22,735 nt of DNA from an uncultured Oscillospiraceae bacterium (GTDB lineage: Bacteria > Bacillota > Clostridia > Oscillospirales > Oscillospiraceae), in contig CAKUJA010000032.1 of the NCBI GenBank assembly GCA_934661135.1, positions 1 through 22,735 of the forward strand, read 5' to 3'. Numbering within the stretch: position 1 is the stretch's first letter; every line of letters starts with the position of its first letter. The notes beneath the pieces are model-generated. The model did no database searches and had not been told where the DNA came from. It worked only from the letters and a program-made list of their open reading frames with translations. Positions 15,186 to 22,508 of this stretch are shown here, in pieces. A program made the position numbers and the translations under genes.

Positions 15186-16100
15186 ATGAAGATGGGTTTT
15201 ATTACGGCGATTCTCGAAGACTACTCCTTTGAAGAGGTCATCGATTTCGCTTCAGCGCATGGATTTTCCTGTGTGGAGCTGGCCTGCTGGCCCAGCGGAA
15301 AAGCGGAACGGCGCTATGCCGGTGTCAGCCATCTGGATGTGGATGTGCTGGACGAGGCAAAGGTGCACTATGTGCAGGAATACTGCAAAAAGCGCGGCGT
15401 GGAGATTTCGTCCCTGGCGTTTTATCCGAACACTATGGACCCGGATCTGGAAAAGCGCGCGGCCAACATCGAGCACCTGAAAAAACTGATCGTAGCAAGC
15501 CGCAGACTCGGTGTCGGCATGGTGACAACCTTCATCGGTCGGGATCAGACGAAGAGCGTGGAAGAGAACTTTGAGCTGTTCGACCGGATCTGGCCGGAGA
15601 TCATCCGCTTTGCAGAAGAAAATCAGGTGCGCATCGGCATTGAAAACTGCCCGATGCTGTTTGGCAGAGAGCAGTGGCCTGGCGGCCAGAATCTGGCCTG
15701 CACGCCGGAAATCTGGCAGGAGATGTTCCGCCGGATCCCCAGCCCCTATTTTGGCCTGAACTATGACCCCAGCCATTTCGTGTGGCAGATGATGGATTAT
15801 ATCTCTCCAATCTATGAGTTCAAGGATCGGATCTTCCACGTGCATTTTAAGGATATCAAGCTCTATCCGGAGCGCCTGAAGCAGACCGGTATTCTGGCGT
15901 ATCCTTTGCAGTATATGCAGCCGAAGCTGCCAGGCCTTGGCGATGTGGATTGGGGCAGATATGTCTCCGCGCTGACTGACATCGGCTATGACGGCTATGC
16001 CTGCATTGAGGTCGAGGATCGGGCCTTCGAGGGCTCCAGAGAAAAGGTTGAGAATTCTCTCGTGCTGAGCAAGCGGTATTTGGACCAGTTTGTGATTTGA
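15186..16100 (+). CDS. Sugar phosphate isomerase/epimerase-type TIM barrel (second)
   Basis: The protein has 304 residues and belongs to the AP_endonuc_2 family, but is clearly divergent from the first barrel gene. The metal site is better conserved: E153 in IGIENCPM, D194 and H197 in NYDPSHFVW, H220 in HVHFKD and E275 in CIEVED. It begins 15 bases after the oxidoreductase stop, with a weak GAGGG ribosome site, so translation is probably coupled. Having two different barrels beside two different oxidoreductases matches routes in which one barrel eliminates and the other hydrates a keto sugar. Epimerase activity as in IolE/IolI or tagatose-3-epimerase families remains possible. Confidence 0.9.
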   Translation: MKMGFITAILEDYSFEEVIDFASAHGFSCVELACWPSGKAERRYAGVSHLDVDVLDEAKVHYVQEYCKKRGVEISSLAFYPNTMDPDLEKRAANIEHLKKLIVASRRLGVGMVTTFIGRDQTKSVEENFELFDRIWPEIIRFAEENQVRIGIENCPMLFGREQWPGGQNLACTPEIWQEMFRRIPSPYFGLNYDPSHFVWQMMDYISPIYEFKDRIFHVHFKDIKLYPERLKQTGILAYPLQYMQPKLPGLGDVDWGRYVSALTDIGYDGYACIEVEDRAFEGSREKVENSLVLSKRYLDQFVI

Positions 16101-16122
16101 ATCGCAGAACAGGAGGGCTTCT

Positions 16123-17340
16123 ATGAAGACGATTGCAATTGCGGGCACATTTGATACAAAGGGACAGGAATTGTCCTATATCAAAGAGAAAATCGAGGCG
16201 CAGGGCGTTCGGACGCTGTGCATTAACACCGGCGTGTTCACGCCCTCGATTACCCCGGATGTTTCCAATCGGGAAATTGCGGCCGCAGCCGGTGTGGATA
16301 TGGATGAGATCATCGCACGCAAGGACCGGGCAATGGCAACTGCCGCTCTGGCGGAAGGGATGGAGAAGCTGCTTCCCCGGCTGTATGCACAGGGTAAGCT
16401 GGATGGCATTATTTCTATCGGCGGCTCCGGTGGGACCTCTATGGTAACGCCGGCCATGCGTGCACTGCCGCTCGGTGTGCCGAAGGTGATGGTTTCCACG
16501 ATGGCTTCGGGTGACGTTTCCGCTTACGTTGGCACCAGCGATATTATGATGCTTCCGGCCATTGTGGACGTGGAGGGACTGAACCAGATATCCATGACAG
16601 TGTTCAACAATGCCGTCAACGCGATTGTCGGCATGGTGAAGAACCGAACCGAGATTGTCGCGGACGGGAGGCCCCTGCTGGCGGCGACGATGTTCGGTGT
16701 CACAACGCCGTGCATTAAAACGGCCAAGGCATATCTGGAGGCGCAGGGCTACGAGGTGCTCGTGTTCCACGCCACGGGCAGCGGCGGAAGGACGATGGAA
16801 GACCTCATCCGCGGCGGATTTATCAAGGGCGTGCTGGATATCACGACGACGGAATGGTGCGACGAGGTCGTCGGCGGCGTTCTGACTGCCGGGCCGCACC
16901 GTCTGGAGGCGGCTGCCGCGATGGGAATCCCGCAGGTTGTATCCGTGGGTGCACTGGACATGGTCAATTTTGGCCCATATGAGACGGTGCCGGAGAAATT
17001 TAAGGGCAGAAAGCTCTACCGGCATAACCCGACCGTGACGCTGATGCGCACGACGGCGGAGGAAATGCGTCAGATCGGCAGTAAAATCGCCGAAAAACTC
17101 AACCTGGCGCGCGGGAAGACCGTGCTACTTCTGCCCCGGAAGGGCCTTTCCGGAATAGACGTGGAGGGGGCGCCCTTCTATGACGCGCAGGCGGACGAGG
17201 CGCTGTTTGAAACGCTTCGGGAGAAGATCAGCAGCCGGGTAGAGCTGATTGAAATGGAAAATGCGGTCAATGACGAGGCATTTGCCATGGCGGCGGCGCA
17301 GAAGCTGATCGAACTGATGAAGAACAAAACCACAAATTGA
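16123..17340 (+). CDS. UPF0261 protein (Tm-1-like N-terminal half)
   Basis: The protein has 405 residues and is of the UPF0261/Tm-1 N-terminal family, which binds nucleotide in solved homologues. Recognisable segments are IAGTFDTKGQELSYIK at the start, ISIGGSGGTSM, VSTMASGDVSAYVGTSDI, ITTTEWCDEVVGG, SVGALDMVNFGPYETVP, HNPTVTLMRTTAEE and the end PRKGLSGIDVEGAPFYD. The ribosome site AGGAGGG precedes the start. In plants the tomato virus-resistance protein Tm-1 fuses this domain to the one encoded next, at 17355; here they are separate neighbours. I know of no settled enzymatic reaction for the family. Its place inside a sugar catabolic operon argues for a metabolic role. Confidence 0.9.
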   Translation: MKTIAIAGTFDTKGQELSYIKEKIEAQGVRTLCINTGVFTPSITPDVSNREIAAAAGVDMDEIIARKDRAMATAALAEGMEKLLPRLYAQGKLDGIISIGGSGGTSMVTPAMRALPLGVPKVMVSTMASGDVSAYVGTSDIMMLPAIVDVEGLNQISMTVFNNAVNAIVGMVKNRTEIVADGRPLLAATMFGVTTPCIKTAKAYLEAQGYEVLVFHATGSGGRTMEDLIRGGFIKGVLDITTTEWCDEVVGGVLTAGPHRLEAAAAMGIPQVVSVGALDMVNFGPYETVPEKFKGRKLYRHNPTVTLMRTTAEEMRQIGSKIAEKLNLARGKTVLLLPRKGLSGIDVEGAPFYDAQADEALFETLREKISSRVELIEMENAVNDEAFAMAAAQKLIELMKNKTTN

Positions 17341-17354
17341 ATGGAGGAGCAAAC

Positions 17355-18185
17355 ATGTTATTCAAATCCCGTCAAGAAATTTTAGCGGACTTCCGAGCGC
17401 AGATTGCGCAGGGGAAGATTCTCGTCGGCGTCGGCGCCGGTACCGGCATTACGGCCAAGTGCTCGGAAAAAGCGGGCGTGGATATGCTGATCATCTATAA
17501 CTCCGGCCGTTTCCGTATGGCTGGCCGCGGCTCCCTTTCCGGCCTGCTTGCCTATGGCGACGCGAACAAGATCGTGGTGGAAATGGGCTACGAGGTTCTG
17601 CCGGTCGTTAAAAAGACACCGGTGCTCGCCGGTGTGTGCGGCACGGACCCCTTCCGCGTGATGGACATCTACCTGAAGGAGCTGAAGGCGCAGGGCTTTA
17701 ACGGCGTGCAGAACTTCCCGACCGTCGGCCTGATCGACGGCGTGTTCCGCCAGAATCTGGAGGAGACCGGCATGGGCTACGGCCTTGAGGTCGATATGAT
17801 CCGCAAGGCGCATGAGCTGGATATGGTAACCTGCCCCTACGTCTTCGACGCAGAGCAGGCGCGTGCAATGGCCGAAGCGGGCGCGGACTGCCTTGTCGCG
17901 CACATGGGTCTGACGACAAAGGGCTCTATCGGCGCTGAGACCGCCAAGACGCTGGACGACTGCATCCCGCTGATCCGCGAGATCATTGCGGCCGGCCGCG
18001 AGGTGAACCCCGACATCATGGTCATCTGCCATGGCGGCCCGATCGCCGATCCGGAAGATGCGGCGTATATTATCCGGAATGTGCCGGAAATCGACGGCTT
18101 CTTCGGCGCTTCTTCCATCGAGCGTCTGGCCTCCGAGCGCGGCATGACTGCGCAGGCCGCAGCGTTCAAGGCAATCAGCAAATAA
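17355..18185 (+). CDS. PEP-hydrolase-like TIM-barrel protein (Tm-1-like C-terminal half)
   Basis: The protein is 276 residues from the ATG at 17355, chosen because GGAGGA (17342-17347) lies just upstream; an in-frame ATG at 17337 overlaps the previous stop. It belongs to the family called phosphoenolpyruvate hydrolase-like or TIM-barrel signal transduction protein (PF09370), related to the PEP/pyruvate barrels. Typical stretches are GVGAGTGITAKCSEKAGVDMLIIYNSGRFRMAGRGS, broken by variable residues, then GVQNFPTVGLIDG and CHGGPIADPEDA. It starts 14 bases after the UPF0261 stop. Barrels of this superfamily often make or break C-C or C-O bonds at 2-oxo acids, so a cleavage step is conceivable. 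The function is unproven. Confidence 0.88.
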   Translation: MLFKSRQEILADFRAQIAQGKILVGVGAGTGITAKCSEKAGVDMLIIYNSGRFRMAGRGSLSGLLAYGDANKIVVEMGYEVLPVVKKTPVLAGVCGTDPFRVMDIYLKELKAQGFNGVQNFPTVGLIDGVFRQNLEETGMGYGLEVDMIRKAHELDMVTCPYVFDAEQARAMAEAGADCLVAHMGLTTKGSIGAETAKTLDDCIPLIREIIAAGREVNPDIMVICHGGPIADPEDAAYIIRNVPEIDGFFGASSIERLASERGMTAQAAAFKAISK

Positions 18186-18195
18186 GAGAACCGGA

Positions 18196-18227
18196 ATGGA
18201 ACAGGGGACAGCGCTTCTCTGTTCCAT
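18196..18227 (+). promoter_or_regulatory. Intercistronic stem-loop before the last operon gene
   Basis: atggaacag (18196-18204) and ctgttccat (18219-18227) are perfect 9-bp complements with a 14-base loop, followed by CCTTTTC. The weak T run allows partial termination; otherwise it is a stability hairpin like those at 7575 and 14023. Confidence 0.55.
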
Positions 18228-18253
18228 CCTTTTCACAAAGGAGAGAGTGAATC

Positions 18254-19378
18254 ATGAAAACACCATTGAGAATCGCGCTCCTCGGCTGCGGCGGAATGGG
18301 CAGCGGACATGCCCTTGCAATTTCCGGAGAGGATCAGAAAAAACCGGAATTTTTAACGTATGATGTATACTCGGAGTGCCAGATCGAGATCAGCCCGCTG
18401 GCGGACAAGCTGGAGCTGGCGGGAATCTACGACATTGACGAGGCGCGGATGCGCTGGGTCGCCGAAAAGGGCTGGCACTGCTACGGGAGCTACGAGGAGA
18501 TTTTGAACGACGAGACGGTAGACGCGGTGCTAATCGCGACGCCGAATCACTTGCACAAGGAGCAGGCCATCCGGGCGCTGCGCGCGGGAAAGCATGTGCT
18601 CTGCGAAAAGCCTGTCATGCTCAGCTCACAGGATCTTCTGGACGTCATGACAGTCGCAAAGGAAAAGGGACTGGTGTTCTATCCCCGCCAGAACCGCCGC
18701 TGGGACTATGATTATCTGGTCGCCAAAAAGGTTTTTGACGACGGCATTCTGGGTGAGGTCTTTTCCGTGGAGACGACGCTGGTCGGCTCCAGAGGAATTC
18801 CGGGCGACTGGCGCAAGATCAAGGCCTGCGGCGGCGGAATGATGCTCGACTGGGGCGTGCACGTTCTCGACCGGCTCCTGATGATGATTCCCGGAAAGAT
18901 CAGCTCCGTGTATTGCCGGTGCAGCCATGTCACAAGCGACGAATGCGACGACGGCTTCCGCGCGTGGCTGAATTTTGAAAGCGGTCTTACTGCCCAGGTC
19001 GTGGTGAGCACCTGCAACTTTATCGACACGCCGCACTGGTACATCGCCGGGCGCGAGGGAACGGCAGTGATCAAGGGCTTCAACGCTGAAGGAAAGATCG
19101 TCCGCGCGACCAACTGGTATGAGGGAGAGGTCAAGCCGATTCAGGCGGGCGAGGGACTGACCAAAACGATGGCGCCGCGCACATCTTCCTCCACAGAGGA
19201 GCTGCCGCTGCCGCAGGTTGTGGTGGACAGAAACGCGCTCTACGCAAACTTTGTTGACACGGTTAATAAAATCGCAGAGCAGATCGTGACGCCAGAGGAG
19301 GCGCTGCGCTGCCTGCGGCTGATGGAGACGCTGTTCCATTCAGATGAGGAGAACGCCGTGCTCCCATTTGAAAGCTGA
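18254..19378 (+). CDS. Gfo/Idh/MocA-family oxidoreductase (second)
   Basis: The protein has 374 residues. The Rossmann motif is LLGCGGMGSGHA (9-20). The catalytic K119 is in CEKPVM, and the second motif MLDWGVHVLDR has D199 and H203. An insertion of about 25 residues after the first helix (about 26-52, GEDQKKPEFLTYDVYSEC...) distinguishes it from the first oxidoreductase and may shape the substrate or cofactor pocket. It ends with an acidic tail. AAAGGAG precedes the start, 68 bases after the preceding gene with a stem-loop between. It closes the operon before a strong terminator. In the proposed pathway it would be either the initial C3 dehydrogenase or the final 3-keto reductase. Confidence 0.9.
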   Translation: MKTPLRIALLGCGGMGSGHALAISGEDQKKPEFLTYDVYSECQIEISPLADKLELAGIYDIDEARMRWVAEKGWHCYGSYEEILNDETVDAVLIATPNHLHKEQAIRALRAGKHVLCEKPVMLSSQDLLDVMTVAKEKGLVFYPRQNRRWDYDYLVAKKVFDDGILGEVFSVETTLVGSRGIPGDWRKIKACGGGMMLDWGVHVLDRLLMMIPGKISSVYCRCSHVTSDECDDGFRAWLNFESGLTAQVVVSTCNFIDTPHWYIAGREGTAVIKGFNAEGKIVRATNWYEGEVKPIQAGEGLTKTMAPRTSSSTEELPLPQVVVDRNALYANFVDTVNKIAEQIVTPEEALRCLRLMETLFHSDEENAVLPFES

Positions 19379-19390
19379 AAAATGTGTAAG

Positions 19391-19430
19391 AAAAGCCGGG
19401 AAACGCTGCACGCAACGTTTCCCGGCTTTT
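19391..19430. terminator. Bidirectional terminator (copy 2 of a repeated hairpin)
   Basis: aaaagccgggaaacg (19391-19405) and cgtttcccggctttt (19416-19430) are perfect 15-bp complements around ctgcacgcaa. A/T tracts on both sides serve the catabolic operon on the plus strand and gdhA on the minus strand. It is nearly identical in stem and loop to 4937-4973. Confidence 0.9.
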
Positions 19431-19439
19431 CATCCTTAA

Positions 19440-20780
19440 TTAAAACACGCCCTGGGCGAGCATGGCGTCGGCGACTTTTTTGAAGCCTGCGATGTTTGCA
19501 CCGGAGACAAGGTCGCCTTTGCGGCCGTATTCCTCGGCGGCTGCCGAGATGCGGCGGTAAAGGTCCTCCATGATGCGCTTGAGGTGGGCGTCGACCTCCT
19601 CCTTCGTCCAGAACAGGCGCATGGAGTTTTGCGCCATCTCCAGCGCGGAGACGGCGACGCCGCCCGCGTTGGCCGCCTTGGCGGGCCCGAAGAGGATGCC
19701 CGCCTCCTGGAACAGCTCCACGGCCTCGGGCGTACTGGGCATGTTGGCGCCCTCGGCGACGGCGATGCAGCCGTTATGCAGCAGCGCACGCGCGGAAGCG
19801 GCGTCCAGCTCATTCTGCGTGGCGCAGGGCAGGGCGATTTGGCAGGGGATCTGCCAGATGCCGCGGCAGCCTTCCCGGTAGACGGCGTTCGGACGCAGAG
19901 CGGCATATTCGCGGATGCGCTTGCGCTCGACCTCCTTCAGGCGCTTCATGAGGGCAATGTCGATGCCGTCGGGATCGTGGATGTACCCGGCGGAGTCGGA
20001 CATGGCCACGACCTTTGCGCCAAGCTGCTGGGCCTTTTCGCAGGCGTAGAGTGCGACGTTGCCTGAGCCGGAGACGACGGCGACGCTGCCTTCAAATCCC
20101 CTGCCGGCGCTTTCGAGCATCTTCTGCGTGAAGTAGCACAGACCATAGCCTGTGGCCTCGGTGCGCTCCAGACTGCCGCCGTAGCTCAGACCCTTGCCGG
20201 TCAGCGCGCCGTTGAATTCGTCGTGCAGACGCTTGTACTGACCGAAGAGGTAGCCGATCTCTCGGCCGCCGACGCCGATGTCGCCCGCGGGGACGTCGGT
20301 GTTCGGGCCGATGTATTTGTTCAGCTCGATCATGAAGCTCTGGCAGAAGCGCATGACCTCCGCGTCGGATTTGCCCTTGGGGTCAAAGTCGCTGCCGCCC
20401 TTTGCGCCGCCAATAGGAAGACCGGTCAGGCTGTTTTTGAAGATCTGTTCAAAGCCGAGGAATTTGATGATGCCCTCGTAGACCGAGGGGTGAAAGCGCA
20501 GGCCGCCCTTGTAGGGGCCGATGGCGTTATTGAACTGGACGCGGAAGCCACGGTTGACATGCAGCCGGCCCTGATCGTCCGTCCAGGGAACCCGGAACTT
20601 GATCACGCGGTCCGGCTCGACCAGACAGTCCAGAACGCCAGAGGTCAGGTGGATCGGATGCGCCTGCACGACCGGCTCCAGAGAGGCGAAGACCTCCCGC
20701 ACCGCCTGATGAAATTCCGGCTCACCGGGATTTCGTTTTTCCACCTGCGCCAGCAGTGCCTGCAAATACTCGTTTTTCAT
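19440..20780 (-). CDS. gdhA: NADP-type glutamate dehydrogenase
   Basis: This enzyme interconverts 2-oxoglutarate plus ammonia and glutamate, a main ammonium assimilation route in Clostridia. It is 446 residues from the ATG at 20780 (GGAGGA upstream), the normal size of hexameric bacterial enzymes; an upstream in-frame ATG at 20819 lacks support. Motifs: GPYKGGLRFHPSV (88-100, substrate lysine K91), LPIGGAKGGSDFDPKGKS (121-138, catalytic K127), DVPAGDIGVGGREIGYLFGQYKR (162-184, D167), and the dinucleotide fold VAVVSGSGNVALYACEKA. It converges on the catabolic operon and shares its terminator. Its upstream region is only 95 bases long before an insertion sequence, so its promoter may have been altered. 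Confidence 0.96.
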   Translation of the reverse strand: MKNEYLQALLAQVEKRNPGEPEFHQAVREVFASLEPVVQAHPIHLTSGVLDCLVEPDRVIKFRVPWTDDQGRLHVNRGFRVQFNNAIGPYKGGLRFHPSVYEGIIKFLGFEQIFKNSLTGLPIGGAKGGSDFDPKGKSDAEVMRFCQSFMIELNKYIGPNTDVPAGDIGVGGREIGYLFGQYKRLHDEFNGALTGKGLSYGGSLERTEATGYGLCYFTQKMLESAGRGFEGSVAVVSGSGNVALYACEKAQQLGAKVVAMSDSAGYIHDPDGIDIALMKRLKEVERKRIREYAALRPNAVYREGCRGIWQIPCQIALPCATQNELDAASARALLHNGCIAVAEGANMPSTPEAVELFQEAGILFGPAKAANAGGVAVSALEMAQNSMRLFWTKEEVDAHLKRIMEDLYRRISAAAEEYGRKGDLVSGANIAGFKKVADAMLAQGVF

Positions 20781-20875
20781 GTCCGTTCCTCCGCGTTTTC
20801 TCAAAAAAATTCTGCGCAAATTGCAAGTGCAAGTTGGACAGCTGCACGGTAGAACTTAGTGAATCAGAGCGTTGG

Positions 20876-21887
20876 TCAGGATGGAAGCCGCTGGCTTCCG
20901 TCCTGGGCGATGCTGCCGCAGCCTTCGGCTGCGTAAACAGAGTCGAGGAACTCGTCAAACAGTTCCTCCGGGGTGCGGTAGCCAAGCTTCTTGCGAGGCT
21001 GTCCGTTCAATTCATCAGCTGCAGCCAAGATATACTCAGCAGAGAAAGCCTCAATGGACACGCCCTTCGGAACGAAGGTTCGAAACAGCCCGTTGTGGCG
21101 TTCGTTTTGTGGACGTTCCCACGAGGTGTAGGGATGCGCAAAGTAGACTGCACAGCCCCAGTTCTCGACCTGACTGAACGCAGAGAACTCCGAGCCGTTG
21201 TCCACGGTAATGGTCTTGAAGACCTGTGAGAACTTTTCTCCGAATTCTTCCCTGAGTGACTGCATGGCGTTCAGAACGGAGTCTGCATCCTTGCCGGGAA
21301 TCCGGATGGCAATATAGTTCCCCGTTTTCTTCTCCAACAGGGAGAGGACAACAGCCTCTTTACCGGCCCTCTTGCCGACCACGGTGTCACCTTCCCAATG
21401 ACCTTCCTCGAAGCGCAGAGCCGCGATCTCAGGCCTCTGAGAAATGTCTGTGCCGAAGTTCTTCTTGTGTTCACGGGGCTTGGAGTCCTTGTGCTGCTTG
21501 CGTTTCATGGCTTCGGGCAGTTCTGTCACAGACAAGTCAAGGCTGCCTGCCCAGACCTCATTGTAAAGCGTGTGTGTGCAGACCATCTCCTCTGCTGGAA
21601 ACAGCCCATGCAGACGGGCATAGCCGACGCAGGCATCCAAAGACCACTTGTGTTCTTTGACCCTGTTCCATTATCCAGCGAATGAAGCGAGTGCAGTGAC
21701 AGATTCGGTGTGGTTTCCGAGAACGCTTTCTGTTCGCTTTGTAGGCCGCTTCTCCGCGTCTTGCCGAGTATCCGGGCTTCCTGTGCCCTTGCTGCTCTTT
21801 CGGGGCGGTGTGCCGCGCTTTAGCTCGTTCCAAACGGTGGTTGGTGAACATCCGATTGCTCTGGCAATGGCTCTGTTGGGGCGGTTA
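20876..21887 (-). pseudogene. IS30-family transposase, two frameshifts
   Basis: The DDE transposase is read in three frames. The N-terminal HTH segment (NRPNRAIARAIGCSPTTVWNE) runs to about 21783, where the frame shifts before RKPGYSARRGEAAYK. A second shift at the GGG run at 21661-21663 (minus strand) separates FIRWIMEQ from VKEHKWSLDACVGYARLHGL. The rest is one open frame to 20876, with the catalytic residues present: D in GHWEGDTVVG, D in TVDNGSEF and E in RPQNERHNG. A start codon and the first residues are not found. The last residues (AEGCGSIAQDGSQRLPS) look like read-through past the normal end. The protein is almost certainly inactive. Confidence 0.8.
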
Positions 21888-21890
21888 CTT
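20876..21890 (-). mobile_element. IS30-family insertion sequence remnant
   Basis: An IS30-type transposase frame (broken, see next entry) occupies almost the whole segment. The 3' end carries hairpins (aggatggaagcc region at 20878-20904 and cgcagcc/ggctgcg at about 20920-20936). At the 5' side, similarity passes directly into tnpV near 21890. I could not identify terminal inverted repeats or a target duplication, so the element borders are approximate. Confidence 0.65.
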
Positions 21891-21891
21891 T

Positions 21892-22176
21892 GAGATTTTC
21901 AGCAACATTTTCCTCTTCGGACAGTCGCATTACAATGTCATTGAATAGTGCTTGCGCTTGCAGTTCGATCTCTGTAAGATAGCTGTTCAGCGCCCCAGCA
22001 GTGAGCAAATTGTAATAGCGTACACGGTGGTGCTTTTTCAGGTACCGCCGATGTCGCTGTCCCCATACGCCGATATACGCCGTTCTTTCTTACGGCAGTT
22101 TCAGGCAGGGCAGATAGTAATCACCTTGTAATTCATACCAAAGTCCGTTTTTCTCGTTGTAGATGTACTTTTCCAT
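21892..22176 (-). pseudogene. tnpV: TnpV-like transposon protein, broken
   Basis: The ATG at 22176 (GGAGGG upstream) starts MEKYIYNEKNGLWYELQGDY, the typical beginning of the small TnpV proteins carried by Firmicutes conjugative transposons. An in-frame TAA at 22090-22092 interrupts it after LPCLKLP. The same frame then continues with family-like sequence (IGVWGQRHRRYLKKHHRVRYY, then LLTAGALNSYL...AENLK) to about 21892, where IS30 sequence replaces the normal C-terminus. It thus has one nonsense codon and one truncation. The role of TnpV in transposition is poorly defined. The family call is from memory. Confidence 0.65.
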
Positions 22177-22244
22177 TTTGTAACCCTCCAATATGATTGT
22201 TTTTTTACCTACAATCCAATCATTCCGGCCGATTACAAAAGCCA

Positions 22245-22278
22245 AAGGGAGAGGACTTCCTTACGAAGCCTCTCCCTT
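22245..22278. terminator. Strong stem-loop between tnpV and the plus-strand ICE genes
   Basis: aagggagagg (22245-22254) and cctctccctt (22269-22278) are perfect complements, with an inner cttc/gaag pairing. On the minus strand the stem is followed by TGGCTTTTG; on the plus strand by a GC-rich spacer and CTTTTTG. A terminator or insulating hairpin between divergent genes is likely. Confidence 0.55.
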
Positions 22279-22313
22279 CGGAGGCTGCTTTTTGCTGTCT
22301 AAAAGGAGAAAGT

Positions 22314-22508
22314 ATGACATGGTTCACAGACAGTCCGTTTGAGCGCATGATGCGGGAGGTTCCGAAGGCGCAGCCACCGGAGCCTGTGCCGCAGAAACCG
22401 GCACCCAAAGGACATCCCTGTTACGGCTGCGGGCAGTACGGCGCGATCTGCGTCCGCCCCTGTTACCGTGACCGCGCAAAACACACCAACGACAAAAAGG
22501 AGAATAAA
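22314..22508 (+). CDS. Small cysteine-rich ICE protein, open into topB
   Basis: AAAGGAG precedes the ATG at 22314. The product begins MTWFTDSPFERMMREVP, continues with a Pro-rich segment and then a cysteine cluster (HPCYGCGQYG, CVRPCYRD; C36, C39, C46, C50) that could bind metal. Short proteins of this kind precede topoisomerase III genes in Tn1549-like elements. Here no stop codon occurs before the topoisomerase ATG at 22509, exactly 65 codons on and in frame. It is therefore either an N-terminal extension of the topoisomerase or a small ORF that lost its stop. The topoisomerase has its own ribosome site, which favours separate initiation as well. Function unknown. Confidence 0.6.

Noticed and set aside
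13104..19378. Plain myo-inositol (iol) operon
   Set aside because: IolG- and IolE/I-like folds are present, but IolB, IolC, IolD and IolJ homologues are absent, and the Tm-1 pair and ROK kinase do not fit; kept only as an alternative for single enzymes.
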